From positions 949,477 through 1,013,476 of the forward strand of contig VZRG01000030.1 of the NCBI GenBank assembly GCA_013397435.1: a stretch of DNA of 64,000 nucleotides, read 5' to 3'. This document shows positions 24,570 to 35,347 of the stretch, one piece after another (within the stretch, counting starts at the first letter, position 1; every line of letters begins with the position of its first letter). The stretch is from Erythrocercus mccallii. Taxonomy: Eukaryota > Chordata > Aves > Passeriformes > Dicruridae. Under the pieces are notes generated by a model, which worked only from the letters and a program-made list of their open reading frames with translations, did no database searches and was not told the origin of the DNA. The position numbers and the translations under genes were made by a program.

Positions 24570-27500
24570 AACTCCCATCTTGTAGGCAAACTTCTAGGAC
24601 AATCTTGCTCTAGTATGTTATGTTTAGCCCTCATATCAAGATTATTTATTCAAAGTTTCTTTATAGATATATCATGTTCTCTTCTCTAAATATGTTATCT
24701 TTGACTTTGTAACAGATGGTAAAAGCAAGGGCCACACCAACATGGCAATGGAATTTCCCTCTCAGACAATTCACAAGAAAGATACTTCTCCCTAAATAAT
24801 CAGGAGAGTAGAGCACAAAAGGCACCTTTGGAGACTGAAAACATTGACTCAGCTGAATTCATATGATTTTCCACTTGCATAGAAAAATGAGAAGGCATGG
24901 GAGACTAGAAGGAAGATTTCATTGCATCTATGGACACAAATCTGCCACTGGACTCAGAGAGAAGCACTCAGTTGTTTTCTTCAGTAGGGTTTTATAGAGC
25001 ATAGAGTTGTCCGAAGTGATCGGTGCAAAATGGCTGTCAGGACTTACTGATTAGACTTCATTCTACCACCTGTTAATTACTGACTCTGCCTGACACCATA
25101 TGACTGCATAAAGGAGAGGCGGGCACACCAGGGATGGCATTTGGCCTGAGGTGCCTCATGCACAACTAGAGCAGAAAAAGAGCACTGTGAACATTAATGT
25201 ACTTCTCAATGAAACATTTTGTTCTCTATTTGCAGTTTTGGTTTTAATAAGTCACTTTATAAGACCGTACTTCTTTTGCTTCTGCTTATTCCCTCTCCCA
25301 GCAAATGCACAGAACACCATGCTGCACTTAAATCAATTGCACTTTGGAATGAAGAATATTATTTCACAAAATTTGTGTTGCTTTAAAATTATGAATATTA
25401 GGACTGTGAACAAGAGATCCTTGCTGTATTTGATAGAAAAACCTACACAATTCTTCTGCTGAGCTGTCTATGTTTTGTATTCCTACCAGTTGTATAGCTC
25501 ATGTACTGGCAGTTCTGATGTGCTTGCTTTCCTTAGTTACTGCCTCAGTTAGGAATCAGTGACTGCATTACTTGTATGGCATTTCTTGGAAAGAGACCAA
25601 ACTGCTGCATTAGGGCAGTTTGAACGTGTCTCCTGGAGAAGCCGTATTTCCTCTGAAGAGACTGAGAGACAGATGAATGAAGGAGAGTCAAAAATATGGG
25701 ACACAGCTGCTGCAGCTCTAAATAACTACCCATTTTCACCTCATAAGTATTTGCATGGGAAAACTAGTTGTTGGGAGTACAGTGTCTACAGTATAATTTA
25801 GTCACCAGTTGGCACTTAATTTGATCCTCCATTTAATTTGATCAAGACCTCTGAAACTAAATCATCTGGTGCTTAAAATACAGCTTCTACTCCTAATTTT
25901 TTTTCTATTTTAGTCAGGATAAATTGCTGCTAGACAAATTGATTCTTGGCTACAGTTTGTAGCTATCTAATTAATGGTGATGAGCATAAAGAAATGCTTA
26001 CAAATAAATAAAAAAGGACATAATCCAAAAAAGATGGAGGCTGATCAAGGAAAACTTGTGGAACAGTTAAGGATTGCTAAAAAATAAAAAAAATATTTTT
26101 GAAAGAACTGTCGTAACAACACTCAGGGTTCAGTGTTTCACTCCTCTTAGTAGTGTACTATGTGGTAGTCATTTACTTCGAAAGTGTTCTTGCTAGGTGT
26201 TGCAGCCATTTTCATATTTACATACACATATTTAAGACTTCTTACATGACTGTGTGCCTGATATACCTGCCCCACATCTGGGAACAAAAACAGTTGACAC
26301 AGTGACAGACCAGTCTGTCTCTTCACAGGCCAGAGAAGACGCAGACCCTAACATAGCACAGGTTCCAACAGTGATATCAATAATAAAGGAAACCACAGGT
26401 TTCAATGAGAAGTGTGGAAAAAAAGTTAATATTCAACAGAAAGGACGACATTATAAAATCAGGGGACACTACTTTTTAACTCTGTTCCTACAGGGATTTT
26501 GTTTTCATCCTCAGATTTCAAATATTTGTCCCACACAGATTTGACAGAATTAAACTTTTATTTTCTCTCATATAATATGTAAATAAGATATGGTTAATGC
26601 AAAAAATAGTTGGTAAATGATGAAAAAGACACATACAGCAGACAATGATAATGCCATTGGTAGTCAAAGAAAACTGACAAAATACTCTGTAGCATATCAA
26701 ATTCCTGGGGTCACATGTTTGTAGTATCACTTGATATCCCAACTAATTGTTTAGTACAGCCAGACACATAATCTATGAGGCTGTGAATGATCCATCACCA
26801 CTACACAGTATCTTGGTAAAGCTGACAAAAGTAGAAGTGCAAGCATGGAGAATACTGTTATCGTGCTTTCCCAGGGATCGTGAGTTTTTGTTCTGCTCTG
26901 TTCCATCACTTCCACACCTCCTTCCCCCAGCATAGGACATTGAGGTTGTTCTCCTCTTCAGCCACAAATTTGCTTGTATTCCTGTTCTATCCTGCACCAC
27001 TTCTCATCTAATTTTATTTTTCAGATCAGGGCCTATACTGTAAATTGCCAACAGCATTATTTTCATTAATTCATCTCATGGTAGTCTAGTCTGAGTGTAG
27101 CTTGTGTCAGCAGCACATTTTTGTAGCTCAGGTAATTCCCTCCTTTTTAAAATAAATCAGGACACTGACAGCTTCTCTGCTCTGAAAGATGCAATGAGAT
27201 AAGACATCTGTTATTTTTCCCCCGGTCAGGACATTTAAAAAAAAGTTCACTACAGCATTTTACACCATCTTCCACTCCTCACTTCTGTATCTCAAGAGTC
27301 AAACAAACAAGAAGAGAATGCTTAATAAGTACGTGAAGCAGAGGGTGGGTTAATGAGACTTGCAGTCAAGGGTTCTCATTAGTTTTGAAGCTATCTTATT
27401 AGAGGATGATGTGGATTAAGAGAGCAAAGTGAAGCACTGCACAGCAGCGTCTGACTTTCAGATAGTCCCATTCCAGTTGTCGTGGGAAAAAAAAAGAGGA

Positions 27501-28974
27501 AAGTAGAGGTAGTTACTACAACATGAGAGGCATGCCCATTGCAACCTGTCATGGACAATTTCACAGTCAGAAATTGTGGCTCAGATATAATGTGGTTTTA
27601 ATTGTTCATGTTTCAGAGCACTTTATGTTGATTGCAACTCTGTTACAAATAACATCTACTTTGCAGAAAAAGAAAGCAGCACAGCAAAGCCACACCACTT
27701 AAACTGCTACTTATTTCTATTGTCAGCCACAGAAAAAGGATTGTCTTACTGAGACACAAAACAAAGGGACAGAAATTTGAGACTGCCCTTTTGCCCCAGC
27801 CCAACATCACTGCAGATTACCAGAAAAAAAGGAATAGAGCAGACCCAGCTAGGGGGGTGGCAGAATCCCAGACTGGCACCAGCAAAGTGAGGTAACCCTC
27901 ACTTGAGTCAAATGATTGAGGGAGAGACTCCATCCTTCCCCTGTCATGGCTGCATGCTTTGCCCCATATCTCCATATGCCCACATTCCGTTTATCTCAAG
28001 CATCAAGAATTTCTTAATAATTATTATTCATCTGTTTCCTCCCACAGACTTTGAGATGGAGGAATACCACAGCTGAATACAGTATTTCATGTAGCCCATG
28101 AGAATGGCATATTTTAATTTTAAGAAGATTTTATTGTTTTTATGTCTGCTGCTTTACAATACATGCTGCATTTTCCATACTTCCAGCTACTGTAGTTATT
28201 ATAAAGTCATATATATGAAGTGAAGAAAAGTTCAGACATCACCTTGGTGCCTAGGAATAATTTAGATGTTCTTTAAGTAAAGAAACTCTCTTAAGCTGGA
28301 TTTACCAATGTTTCTCTCTCCCCAAGGGAATTTTTTCTACTTTTAATTAAGGAAACAATACAAAAGCATACTTTCTGAAGCCGTGTATTTGTACTTTTAT
28401 TAGCAAAGGCAGCACTCCGTCTGAAAGTTAATTCTTACCTATTCTCTCCAAAGAGCTATTCATCAGCACACCTACAACTACGCAGTTCCTGTAAACTATA
28501 AATCAAAATGCTCTTAGCCTCGGTTGTCTCAAAGATGACCCTTTTAGGTAGAAAGCAGCGTGTGGAGCCTGAACAACACTCTTGAAATGGATAAAAATTA
28601 ACTTTTCAACAGAGACTGGGAAGAACTTTGAAAAGCAGCAGGGGAGAAGAAAAACAGTACCAGCTAGCTCAGGTGAGAGAAGATAAGTAGCACCTAGTAG
28701 AGAAGAAAAAAAAAATCCTTGTCTTTGTCTGGGGGTGCCAGTGGACACTCAGTGCCTCATGTAAAGCTCTGTGACTGACAGATTACAGCACAGCAGCTTT
28801 TAGCTGGATGACACATAGTCTCACCTCACTAGCCTCCTGAAGGAGGCAAAAGGAAGTGTATCTCTACATAAGCCTGCCTGAGGAATAGACCATTAATCAC
28901 CCCTCTTCTTAACCGAATTTAGTCTTAGCAAGATTTGAGTGTGAGTCTTTTTTTAAGCATAACATGTCTGTAGT
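24570..28974. other. Unique noncoding stretch, possible LTR remnant at its left end
   Basis: No gene is recognised. Between about 24880 and 25160 the minus strand has a TATA-like CTATAAAACCC (near 25000) in sequence slightly richer in G and C, which could be part of a further LTR, but I could not place its ends. From 25160 to 28974 nothing beyond chance open frames of up to 103 codons and short A/T runs is visible. Confidence 0.45.
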
Positions 28975-29355
28975 AGAATCATAGGATCATTAAGGTTGAA
29001 AAATCTTGATGATCTCTAAGATCATCAGGTCCAACTACCAATCCCAGGATTATAGTGTTCATCACTAAATCACATCCCCAGGTGCCACATTGTGGATGCC
29101 TCTTGAATAATTCCAGAGACAGTGATTCCATCACTTTCCTATGCATTCTGTCCCAACGCCTGAAAATCCTTCCAGTGAACAATTTATTTTTTTAATATCC
29201 TATTTAAACATCCCCAGGTGCAACTTGGGGACATTTCCTGTGGTCTTGTCACCTCTGGATAAGACAATCTCCACAGGACTACGACCTTCCTTCACATAGT
29301 TATAGAGAGCAATAAGGTTGCCTCTGGGACTCTTTTTCTCCAAGCTAAGAGAAAA
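28975..29355 (-). repeat. CR1 LINE 3' end, minus strand
   Basis: The plus strand begins AGAATCATAGGATCATTAAG, the reverse complement of a CR1 terminal tail and the 'CTTAATGAT' block. It continues through 'TCTAAGATCATCAGGTCCAAC' type sequence, 'CACATCCCCAGGTGCCACAT', 'GTGATTCCATCACTTTCCT' (29121-29139), 'CTTCCAGTGAACAAT' (29168-29182), 'CCTGTGGTCTTGTCACCTCT' (29238-29257) and 'CTCCAAGCTAAG' (29338-29349). These are, in reverse order, the CR1 3' untranslated blocks for the chance-deletion-prone region after ORF2. The copy is moderately diverged and 5'-truncated. Open frames here (67 and 61 codons) are meaningless. Confidence 0.88.
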
Positions 29356-31049
29356 AAATTGAACAAGAGACACACTAGTCATCATATGCTAAACAAACAT
29401 CTAGAATTAAAAAAGTATTACAATTTTTTGGGAAAAAAAAAAAAAAGAAAATCCAAGTACAACAGTAGCCTCAAGGCCATACCAGAAAGATTACAGCAGT
29501 GTCAGAAGTCCATATAGATTTCTTCCATTTCCATGCTGTAGTCAGCAGTGTAAATTATTTCTGACATAGACAATTAGACCAAAGAATAAAGTAAAAAGGA
29601 GGGAAGAAACTAACTATACACAGGAAATATGGACAGATAGCCTGTCACTTGCTAGATCATTATGGAGCTTGTTATTGCTACTGCATTATAGTCAGGTTTT
29701 TCAATAATTTAATAGCAGCTCAAACAGGTTTGCCATATCCAGTAAAATCATAGCAGATTTAACAAATGTAGATAAATATTTATAGTCAAATAGACCAGTT
29801 GGTAAATGCAATTTACTAATAACATCATTAGTAGGAAGTATATTAGAAGTAGGATTATTACTGTGACCAAAATACCTAAACCAAAGCCCCAAAACACCAC
29901 CATGATAATATTCTGATGGATAAAACACAAAAGCACTCAAACCCAGTAGAGATCCACTGCTACCCACAGAACCAAAAAAATACTGACATCAACAAACTCA
30001 AGATCATAGTGAGTGAATAAAGGTAAAACCCGTACCAATATAACAGACTAAAAAAACCCCAAAACAATTGCAATATTTTATCATTGTTCAAGTTGCCATT
30101 CATTCACACAAGCAAAGTTATGTAAGATTTTGAGATTAATTTACTCACTCAATTCCATACAAGTAAAACAGGGCAGGATGATTCTAGCAGGATTTGTTCA
30201 CTATTCATAAACACCTTCTAATCTGGATTTAGAGTTTAGCATGCAGATGTGCCACTTTTCACACTAAACTGCAGATTTAACAGAATTACACCGCTAATTC
30301 TGCAGACAGAGATTTATTGGACTTCCCAGCATGTACGTTTAAGTTAACTCTTTGCTCCCCAGCTAAACAGTAGTGGCAAAGAAAAAACAAACAAAGGAAT
30401 CTTGTAAGATGTAGATGACCTTCCAATCCAGCCTGAGGTATTAGCAGTGAATTTAATTTCTTTTCCACCAGACCCTTTGAGCACTTTCTCCACCTTTGTA
30501 ACTGGTAGTACTTAGATTTCACATCTCATCTCCCCATTTAATTTTTTTTCCTCCAAATTCTGTTCTTCTAGTGCCTCAGTTTAACTTTATTCAAACTCCT
30601 TCAGCCTTCAATTTAAACATCAACTCACCACGTACTCATACTTGCCCAAAAAACCTATACCAAATTAAATGGAGTGGACCTAAAAATCATTGCTCTGGAG
30701 AATTTTCTGCAAATGAGGGTGGGGAATAAGTGCAAATGCATCCATTATTTCCCTCCTTGAAATAGATTTCTGAAATTTCAGAGCATTCTGATGAACACTG
30801 CTTGATCCAAATGGCAGCAATCTCATCAGCTTAATGGACATTAGAACTGGATATCAGTAAAAAGGCAAAGCACAACAATTTCTTTGAAATTCCAGACTTG
30901 CCAACAAATTTATGAGGACAGAGAAGACATCTCTTTGATGTGCAAGGACCAAGTTTGGGAATGTTTACAGAAGTTGAACACATGTTGACTTGATGAGAAG
31001 TACTCATGGGTGCTGAAGGAGTTAGGCCAACATCACTGTAAGATGAACT
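29356..31049. other. Unique AT-rich noncoding stretch
   Basis: No gene or repeat family is recognised. A 14-base A run lies near 29432-29445. The last 200 bases, before the CR1 complex, may include very decayed CR1 reverse transcriptase sequence that I could not align by eye. Confidence 0.5.
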
Positions 31050-31824
31050 CCAATTATCTTTGCAAGTCATGGGACTGGCTTGGTGGATAAGGAAGCAGGG
31101 AGAATGGGATGTAATGAATGTTGCTTGTAACAAATTTAGTAAGGCTTTAACACTATCTCCCATGACATCATAGCTGATGAATTATGGGGTAGGTAAATAG
31201 AGAGGTAGACTGAAAACGGACTGAACTGCAGGACTCACAAGATTGTCACCAGTAGCACTGAAGTCCAGTTGGAAGGAGTGCTGGGTGTTCCCAAGAGATG
31301 TGTTCTGAGATCAATACAATTGAACTTCTTCATGACAAGTCCCATTAATAATGGGAAAGAATGCAACTTTAGCAGGTTTTCAGATTATATTGAATTAGGA
31401 AGAGTGGTTGATACATCAGGCTGTTTGGCTATTATGCGGATGGATGTGAACAGACTGGAGAAGGGAGGAGACAGGAACCTGATGGGATTCAACAAGCAAA
31501 AATGCAAACCACCAAACCTCTGGAGGAGCAAACACTCCCATGAGATTCTGACCAGCCAAAATCCAGCTTTACAGGTAGGATCTGGGTGCAACAAAGGAAA
31601 AGTAGAGCACATAACAGCAATGTGGCCCTGCATAAAAGGATGCTAACCCTGAGCTGCATTAGGGAAACATAACCAGGTCAAGGTAGGTGTTCCTCTCTAC
31701 GTGGCACTGCTGAGGCAAGTTTGGAGCATTGAGTCTGATTCTGGGGTCCCTAGCACCAGAGACATCTGTACATACTGCAACAAGTCTGGTGAAGAGCCGT
31801 GAAGATGGCTAAATCTTGGAGCAC
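31050..31824 (+). mobile_element. CR1 LINE ORF2 remnant (reverse transcriptase), left half of split copy
   Basis: This is a decayed, multiply interrupted copy of CR1 ORF2, the protein that nicks target DNA and reverse transcribes the element RNA. Recognisable stretches include NKFSKAF-like sequence (about 31129-31150, cf. LDFSKAFDTV in active CR1) and, at 31409-31500, VVDTSGCLAI followed by MDVNRLEKGGDRNLMGFNKQKCK, matching the CR1 DRLEKWADRNLMKFNKGKCK motif. After that come ALLRQVWSIESDSG-like and RDICTYCNKSGEEP-like remnants. Frameshifts and stops disrupt it and the catalytic FADD motif is not preserved. The 125-codon frame at 31269-31646 is part of this remnant. The copy stops at about 31824, inside the block that reads 'CTGGAGCAT' in intact CR1, and resumes at 33013. 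Confidence 0.82.
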
Positions 31825-33012
31825 GAGTAATTCTATAGGCAATTAGGAGAAATTTCTGATCTGTAGCCCTTTCCCCTACAGGTGATCTCACATTCCAAGA
31901 TATCAACTGGGAACATCACCTTACTGTGGCAAACAGGTGTTATAAATTCTTGAAGTTTGTGGAAGGTAACCTTTTGTCTCATGTACTTTGTAAGCAAGCT
32001 AGGCAAGATACCCTCCTAGATTTGCTGTTTGTAAATAGAGAAGGATTCATGAGGGATGTGATGGTAAGTGGCTGCCTACCTAGGTCACAGGGATGGTGAA
32101 CTTGTTGAGTTCTGAATTTTCAGTGAGAAAAAAAAGAACAGCAGAGTTTCTACTCTAAACATCAGGAGAACTAACTATAAGCTATTCAGAGAATTGTTTA
32201 GCAGAGTGCCCTGGGAATCTCCTTTTGAGGTCTTAGGAGGCCTAGTCAGCTTTTCAGAACCACCTTTCAGAAGCACAAGAGTAGGAAATTCCACTTTAAA
32301 AGTCAAGTAAGACAATGCCAGCCTGGCTGAACAGGGTTTTCCTCACATAGCTCAAGAGTAAAAGGAAGAATCATCTCTGGAAATAAGGTCAGGCTTCACA
32401 GAAGGAGTACAAACCTGTAGTTTGCTTATGCAGGGAGAAGGTGCAAAAGGCTGAAGTTTGGTTAGAATTGAAGCTGGAGAGTGTTGTATCAGATAATAAG
32501 AAAGGCTTTTTAAAGTATGCTAATAGTAAGAAAACACAACAGTTGTTGAAGACAGGCATCTGGCTTAAAGAGATGAAGAAAAAGTGGCAACAGTAGATGC
32601 AATCTTTGGTTAAATTTTTAATACTTGCAGAGTTTGAGTTGCCCCTGAGCCAGAGGACCATGGGAACAGTGACACTGAAATTCCCAGGGATCAGCTCAAT
32701 CAGAGAATATTTACAATTCTGTTTGGCCCAATGGAGCTCACTCCAGAGTAATGCAGGAACTAGCAGACTATGTGGCAGGACCTCTCTTGATCATCTACCA
32801 AAAATGTTGAAGCTCTGAGGGCATCCCTACTGACCAGAATCTATCCATTCTTCCAAGTGGGAGGTGCCCCAAGCCTGTCAGTGTTTAAGAGACCTTTGGG
32901 CAACGACCTTGGTAACATTCTTGCACTTTTGGTTACCCCAGAAGTGGTCAGGCAATTGGACTAGATGGTCACGGTAGGTCCCTTTCAGCAGACAGATTAT
33001 TGCATTCTGTTC
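31825..33012 (+). mobile_element. Second CR1 LINE inserted inside the first, internally deleted
   Basis: The left part (31881-32090) translates in one frame to CR1 endonuclease C-terminal sequence: DLTFQDINWEHHL, then KFVEGNLLSHVL, then DTLLDLLFVNREGFMRDV and VSGCLPRS, matching the CR1 LLDLLFVNREGLVGDVVVGGCLGHSDHE block. Further remnants follow: ELFSRVPWE near 32190, MPAWLNR near 32316 and EVWLELKLESVVSDNKKGFL (32453-32512), matching the CR1 linker before the reverse transcriptase. A VMQELADYVAGPLLIIYQ-like segment (about 32740-32795) is the start of that domain. The rest of it is missing and the sequence jumps to the 3' untranslated end (32860-32990: 'GGGAGGTGCCCC', 'CTGTCAGTGTTTAAGAG', 'GTGGTCAGGCAATTGGACTA'), ending with a decayed tail near 33010. 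It is a dead copy. Confidence 0.82.
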
Positions 33013-33416
33013 CATATATGAGTAGATCCTGGGAGAATTGTGACTGTTCAGTCTGGAGAAGAGAAGGCTCAGGGGGATCTGATAAATGTATAATAAATAT
33101 GTGAGGGGGAAGTAAGAAGGCAGATTCAGACTCTTCTTGGTAGTTTCCTGTGAAAGGAGAAGAGGCAACTGGCACAAATTGAAGTACAGGAAAACCTATT
33201 TGAACCTAAGAAAACACTTCTTTATGTTGAAAATGACCAATCATCAGAACAAGCTGTGAAATTTCTGTCCTTGTAGATATTTGAAATTAGATTGGACACA
33301 GCCCTGAGCAACCTCCTGTAGTTTAACATCCCTCTCTGATCCACTTGGGGTGGGACGAGTGGACTATGGACCAGATATTTCCAGAAGCATGTTCCCACAT
33401 CAGTGAATCTGTAATT
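33013..33416 (+). repeat. CR1 LINE 3' end, right half of split copy
   Basis: The sequence resumes the CR1 order exactly where 31824 stopped: 'CATATATGAGTAG', 'GGGAGAATTGTGACTGTTCA' (33031-33050), 'GTCTGGAGAAGAGAAGGCTC' (33051-33070), 'AGGGGGATCTGATAAATGTA', 'GAGGCAACTGGCACAAATTG', 'GAAAACACTTCTTTATGTTG', 'TAGATATTTGAAATTAGATTGGACACAGCCCTGAGCAACCTCCTGTAG' type blocks (in pieces), then 'GGACTATGGACCAGATATTTCC' type sequence and a decayed tail near 33398-33416. This is the 3' untranslated part of the copy whose ORF2 lies at 31050-31824. Confidence 0.82.
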
Positions 33417-35117
33417 CACCCTGGGAAAAACCACAGGATGAGCAGCAGGATACTCTGCAGACATCCAGTTGCTGAATATCAAAACAGAAAGTCAGTTCAT
33501 CCTAAATGGCTCTCCATTGCAAAAGGATTTGACCAAAAGTGAGCAGATTTGCAAATTCATGCAGCAGGCAGATATTAAGTTGTAGGAGTATCCAAAAATT
33601 TTGCTGACAAGACATAGACCCTCCAACTCAGCAGTCAGTTCTGTCAAGTGTTCACAGCTGCTTCCAACCATGCTGAACCAAATAAATTTTCCATCAGTCT
33701 CCCATGATCTGTAAACAGCACTCTAATATGGCTTTAAACTTGGCAGAATTGCATGATCAAGCAACAATTTTTCATTGTGCTTCTAGCCTGCTTGATTATT
33801 TATTCATTCAATTCAGAATTCACTGCACTTAGGTTAACATTAGGAGCTCTTCAGATATGCCTTCTTCTTAATCTTTGCGCCATCAACAAATTAGCAATGT
33901 TGCCATGAAAGTAATGCTTTATATTTAACAGATGTAAATAGCCTGTTCAAACACCTTTCTTCTCTGGACCTCAGTTATTTAACTCAAACATCACAATGCA
34001 GACTGACCCAAAGAGCGACAGAAAGGGTTAACAACATGCTATTTCTGTACCAGTGCAAGGACTAGTTAAGGTTGTCTATGTTGACTTGCTTTGCAGTCTT
34101 GCTTTTAAATATTTTAAAAAAATGTTTGAATATTTTTTGCAAAATCACTAAAAAGCCCACAGATTAAGAGTCTGAAACTCATATAGCAAGGACGCACATT
34201 AAAGAAAACTTTAAGAAATTAGAGAAAATTCATGCTGGTTCAATTTCTGCCTGTACAAAGGGGAAAGAGTTAATTTGTAAAATATTTATACTGAATAAAT
34301 TTGAGTTAGTTTTGCCCAATTGAAAAATTAATATTTCTTACTGATTCCCAGATAATCTTTGTTTCCTTTTTTTTTTTTTTCTTTTTACAAGGCCAGGACC
34401 AAAGCTTTTAAGATTTACATTTCTTACATTTCTTATTTCTCCATAATTTTTTAACCTTAAGATATTTTTTCCTAATTTTAGAGTGAGTGAGTAGCAAGAG
34501 TTGAAAAAAGTTACTGAAGACTGCTGTAGGGGAGAAAAAACCAAAACAATGAACAAAACCCCATGGAGCACTTTTCTTAATGGCAGTTCAGAGTGGCAAG
34601 AGCCACGCATGAAGAACCATGCTGGGCTAGCAGCTTCCAGAGAGGTTTTTCTTTCAGTTGCCATGACACTTGTTTCCTGCAACCAAGTAACCCCCTGGGG
34701 CACTAATATAGAAATATACAGTACACATTCTTTTTAACCCCAAAACCATGAAAGTGGTTTGGAAAAGAATGGACCAATCTGTAGAAAACAAATTACTGTG
34801 AAACGATCATCTTGGAGTGCTTGACTGTAAAGTCAAAACCAGAGAGAGTCAGATGAAGGCAGTTTGCCATCACATTTGCCATTTTGGCTTTAATATTAAA
34901 ATGTCAGAACTGTAAGTATTTATTACTAGAGTTTAAAAGAACTTCAGGAGATAAACTGTTCCTACAATGTCTCTATAGAAAATGATTTTACTGTAAAAGT
35001 GTAAGAGCATTATTCTTGTATAAAGAAATGAGGAATCTAAAATACACAGCTAATTACATAATCTGAATCAATCTAAACTTCACAGCTCTTCACTAGAAGG
35101 GGAAGGATCCACGCACA
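33417..35117. other. Unique AT-rich noncoding stretch
   Basis: No gene or repeat family is recognised. A poly-T tract lies at 34366-34386. The 121-codon minus-strand frame at 34338-34703 ends in a lysine run encoded by that tract and is not credible as a gene. Confidence 0.55.
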
Positions 35118-35347
35118 CTCTTGTTGTTAATACTCTTGCTGTTACTGTTCATTTTTTCATTTCATTGCCATTTCCAATAAATTGTTCTTATCTCAGCCTT
35201 TGATCTTTGCCTTTTGTGTCTCCAGCTCTCCTCTGGCTGTTCACTCTCCTCTCCATGTCCCATGGGGACAGAAAAGGAGGAGGAAGAGTGAATAGGCAGC
35301 AGCATGATTTAGAGAATACTGGCAGGAGAATTAAACTGGGGATTACC
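35118..35347 (+). mobile_element. LTR fragment (ERVL-like), truncated
   Basis: The stretch matches the 3' part of a songbird-type ERVL LTR. It has 'TTGTTGTTAATACTCTTGCTGTTACTG' type sequence, 'CATTTCATTGCCATTTCC', the signal AATAAA at 35176-35181 followed by TTGTTCTTATCTCAGCC, then 'TTTGCCTTTTGTGTCTCCAG' (35205-35224), a purine-rich GGGGACAGAAAAGGAGGAGG run, GTGAATAGGCAGCAGC, and GAATTAAACTGGGGA near its end. The U3 part is not recognisable and no target duplication was found, so it is an old, truncated copy. It differs from the LTR at 21824-22463. Edges are approximate. Confidence 0.6.
35176..35181 (+). promoter_or_regulatory. AATAAA signal in LTR fragment
   Basis: A canonical polyadenylation signal lies just before the TTGTTCTTATCTC block that follows it in related LTRs. 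It orients the fragment on the plus strand. Confidence 0.6.

Noticed and set aside
31269..31646. 125-codon plus-strand open frame as a gene
   Set aside because: It is a surviving stretch of decayed CR1 reverse transcriptase (DRLEK..DRN-like motif) within the split CR1 copy, and not a host gene.
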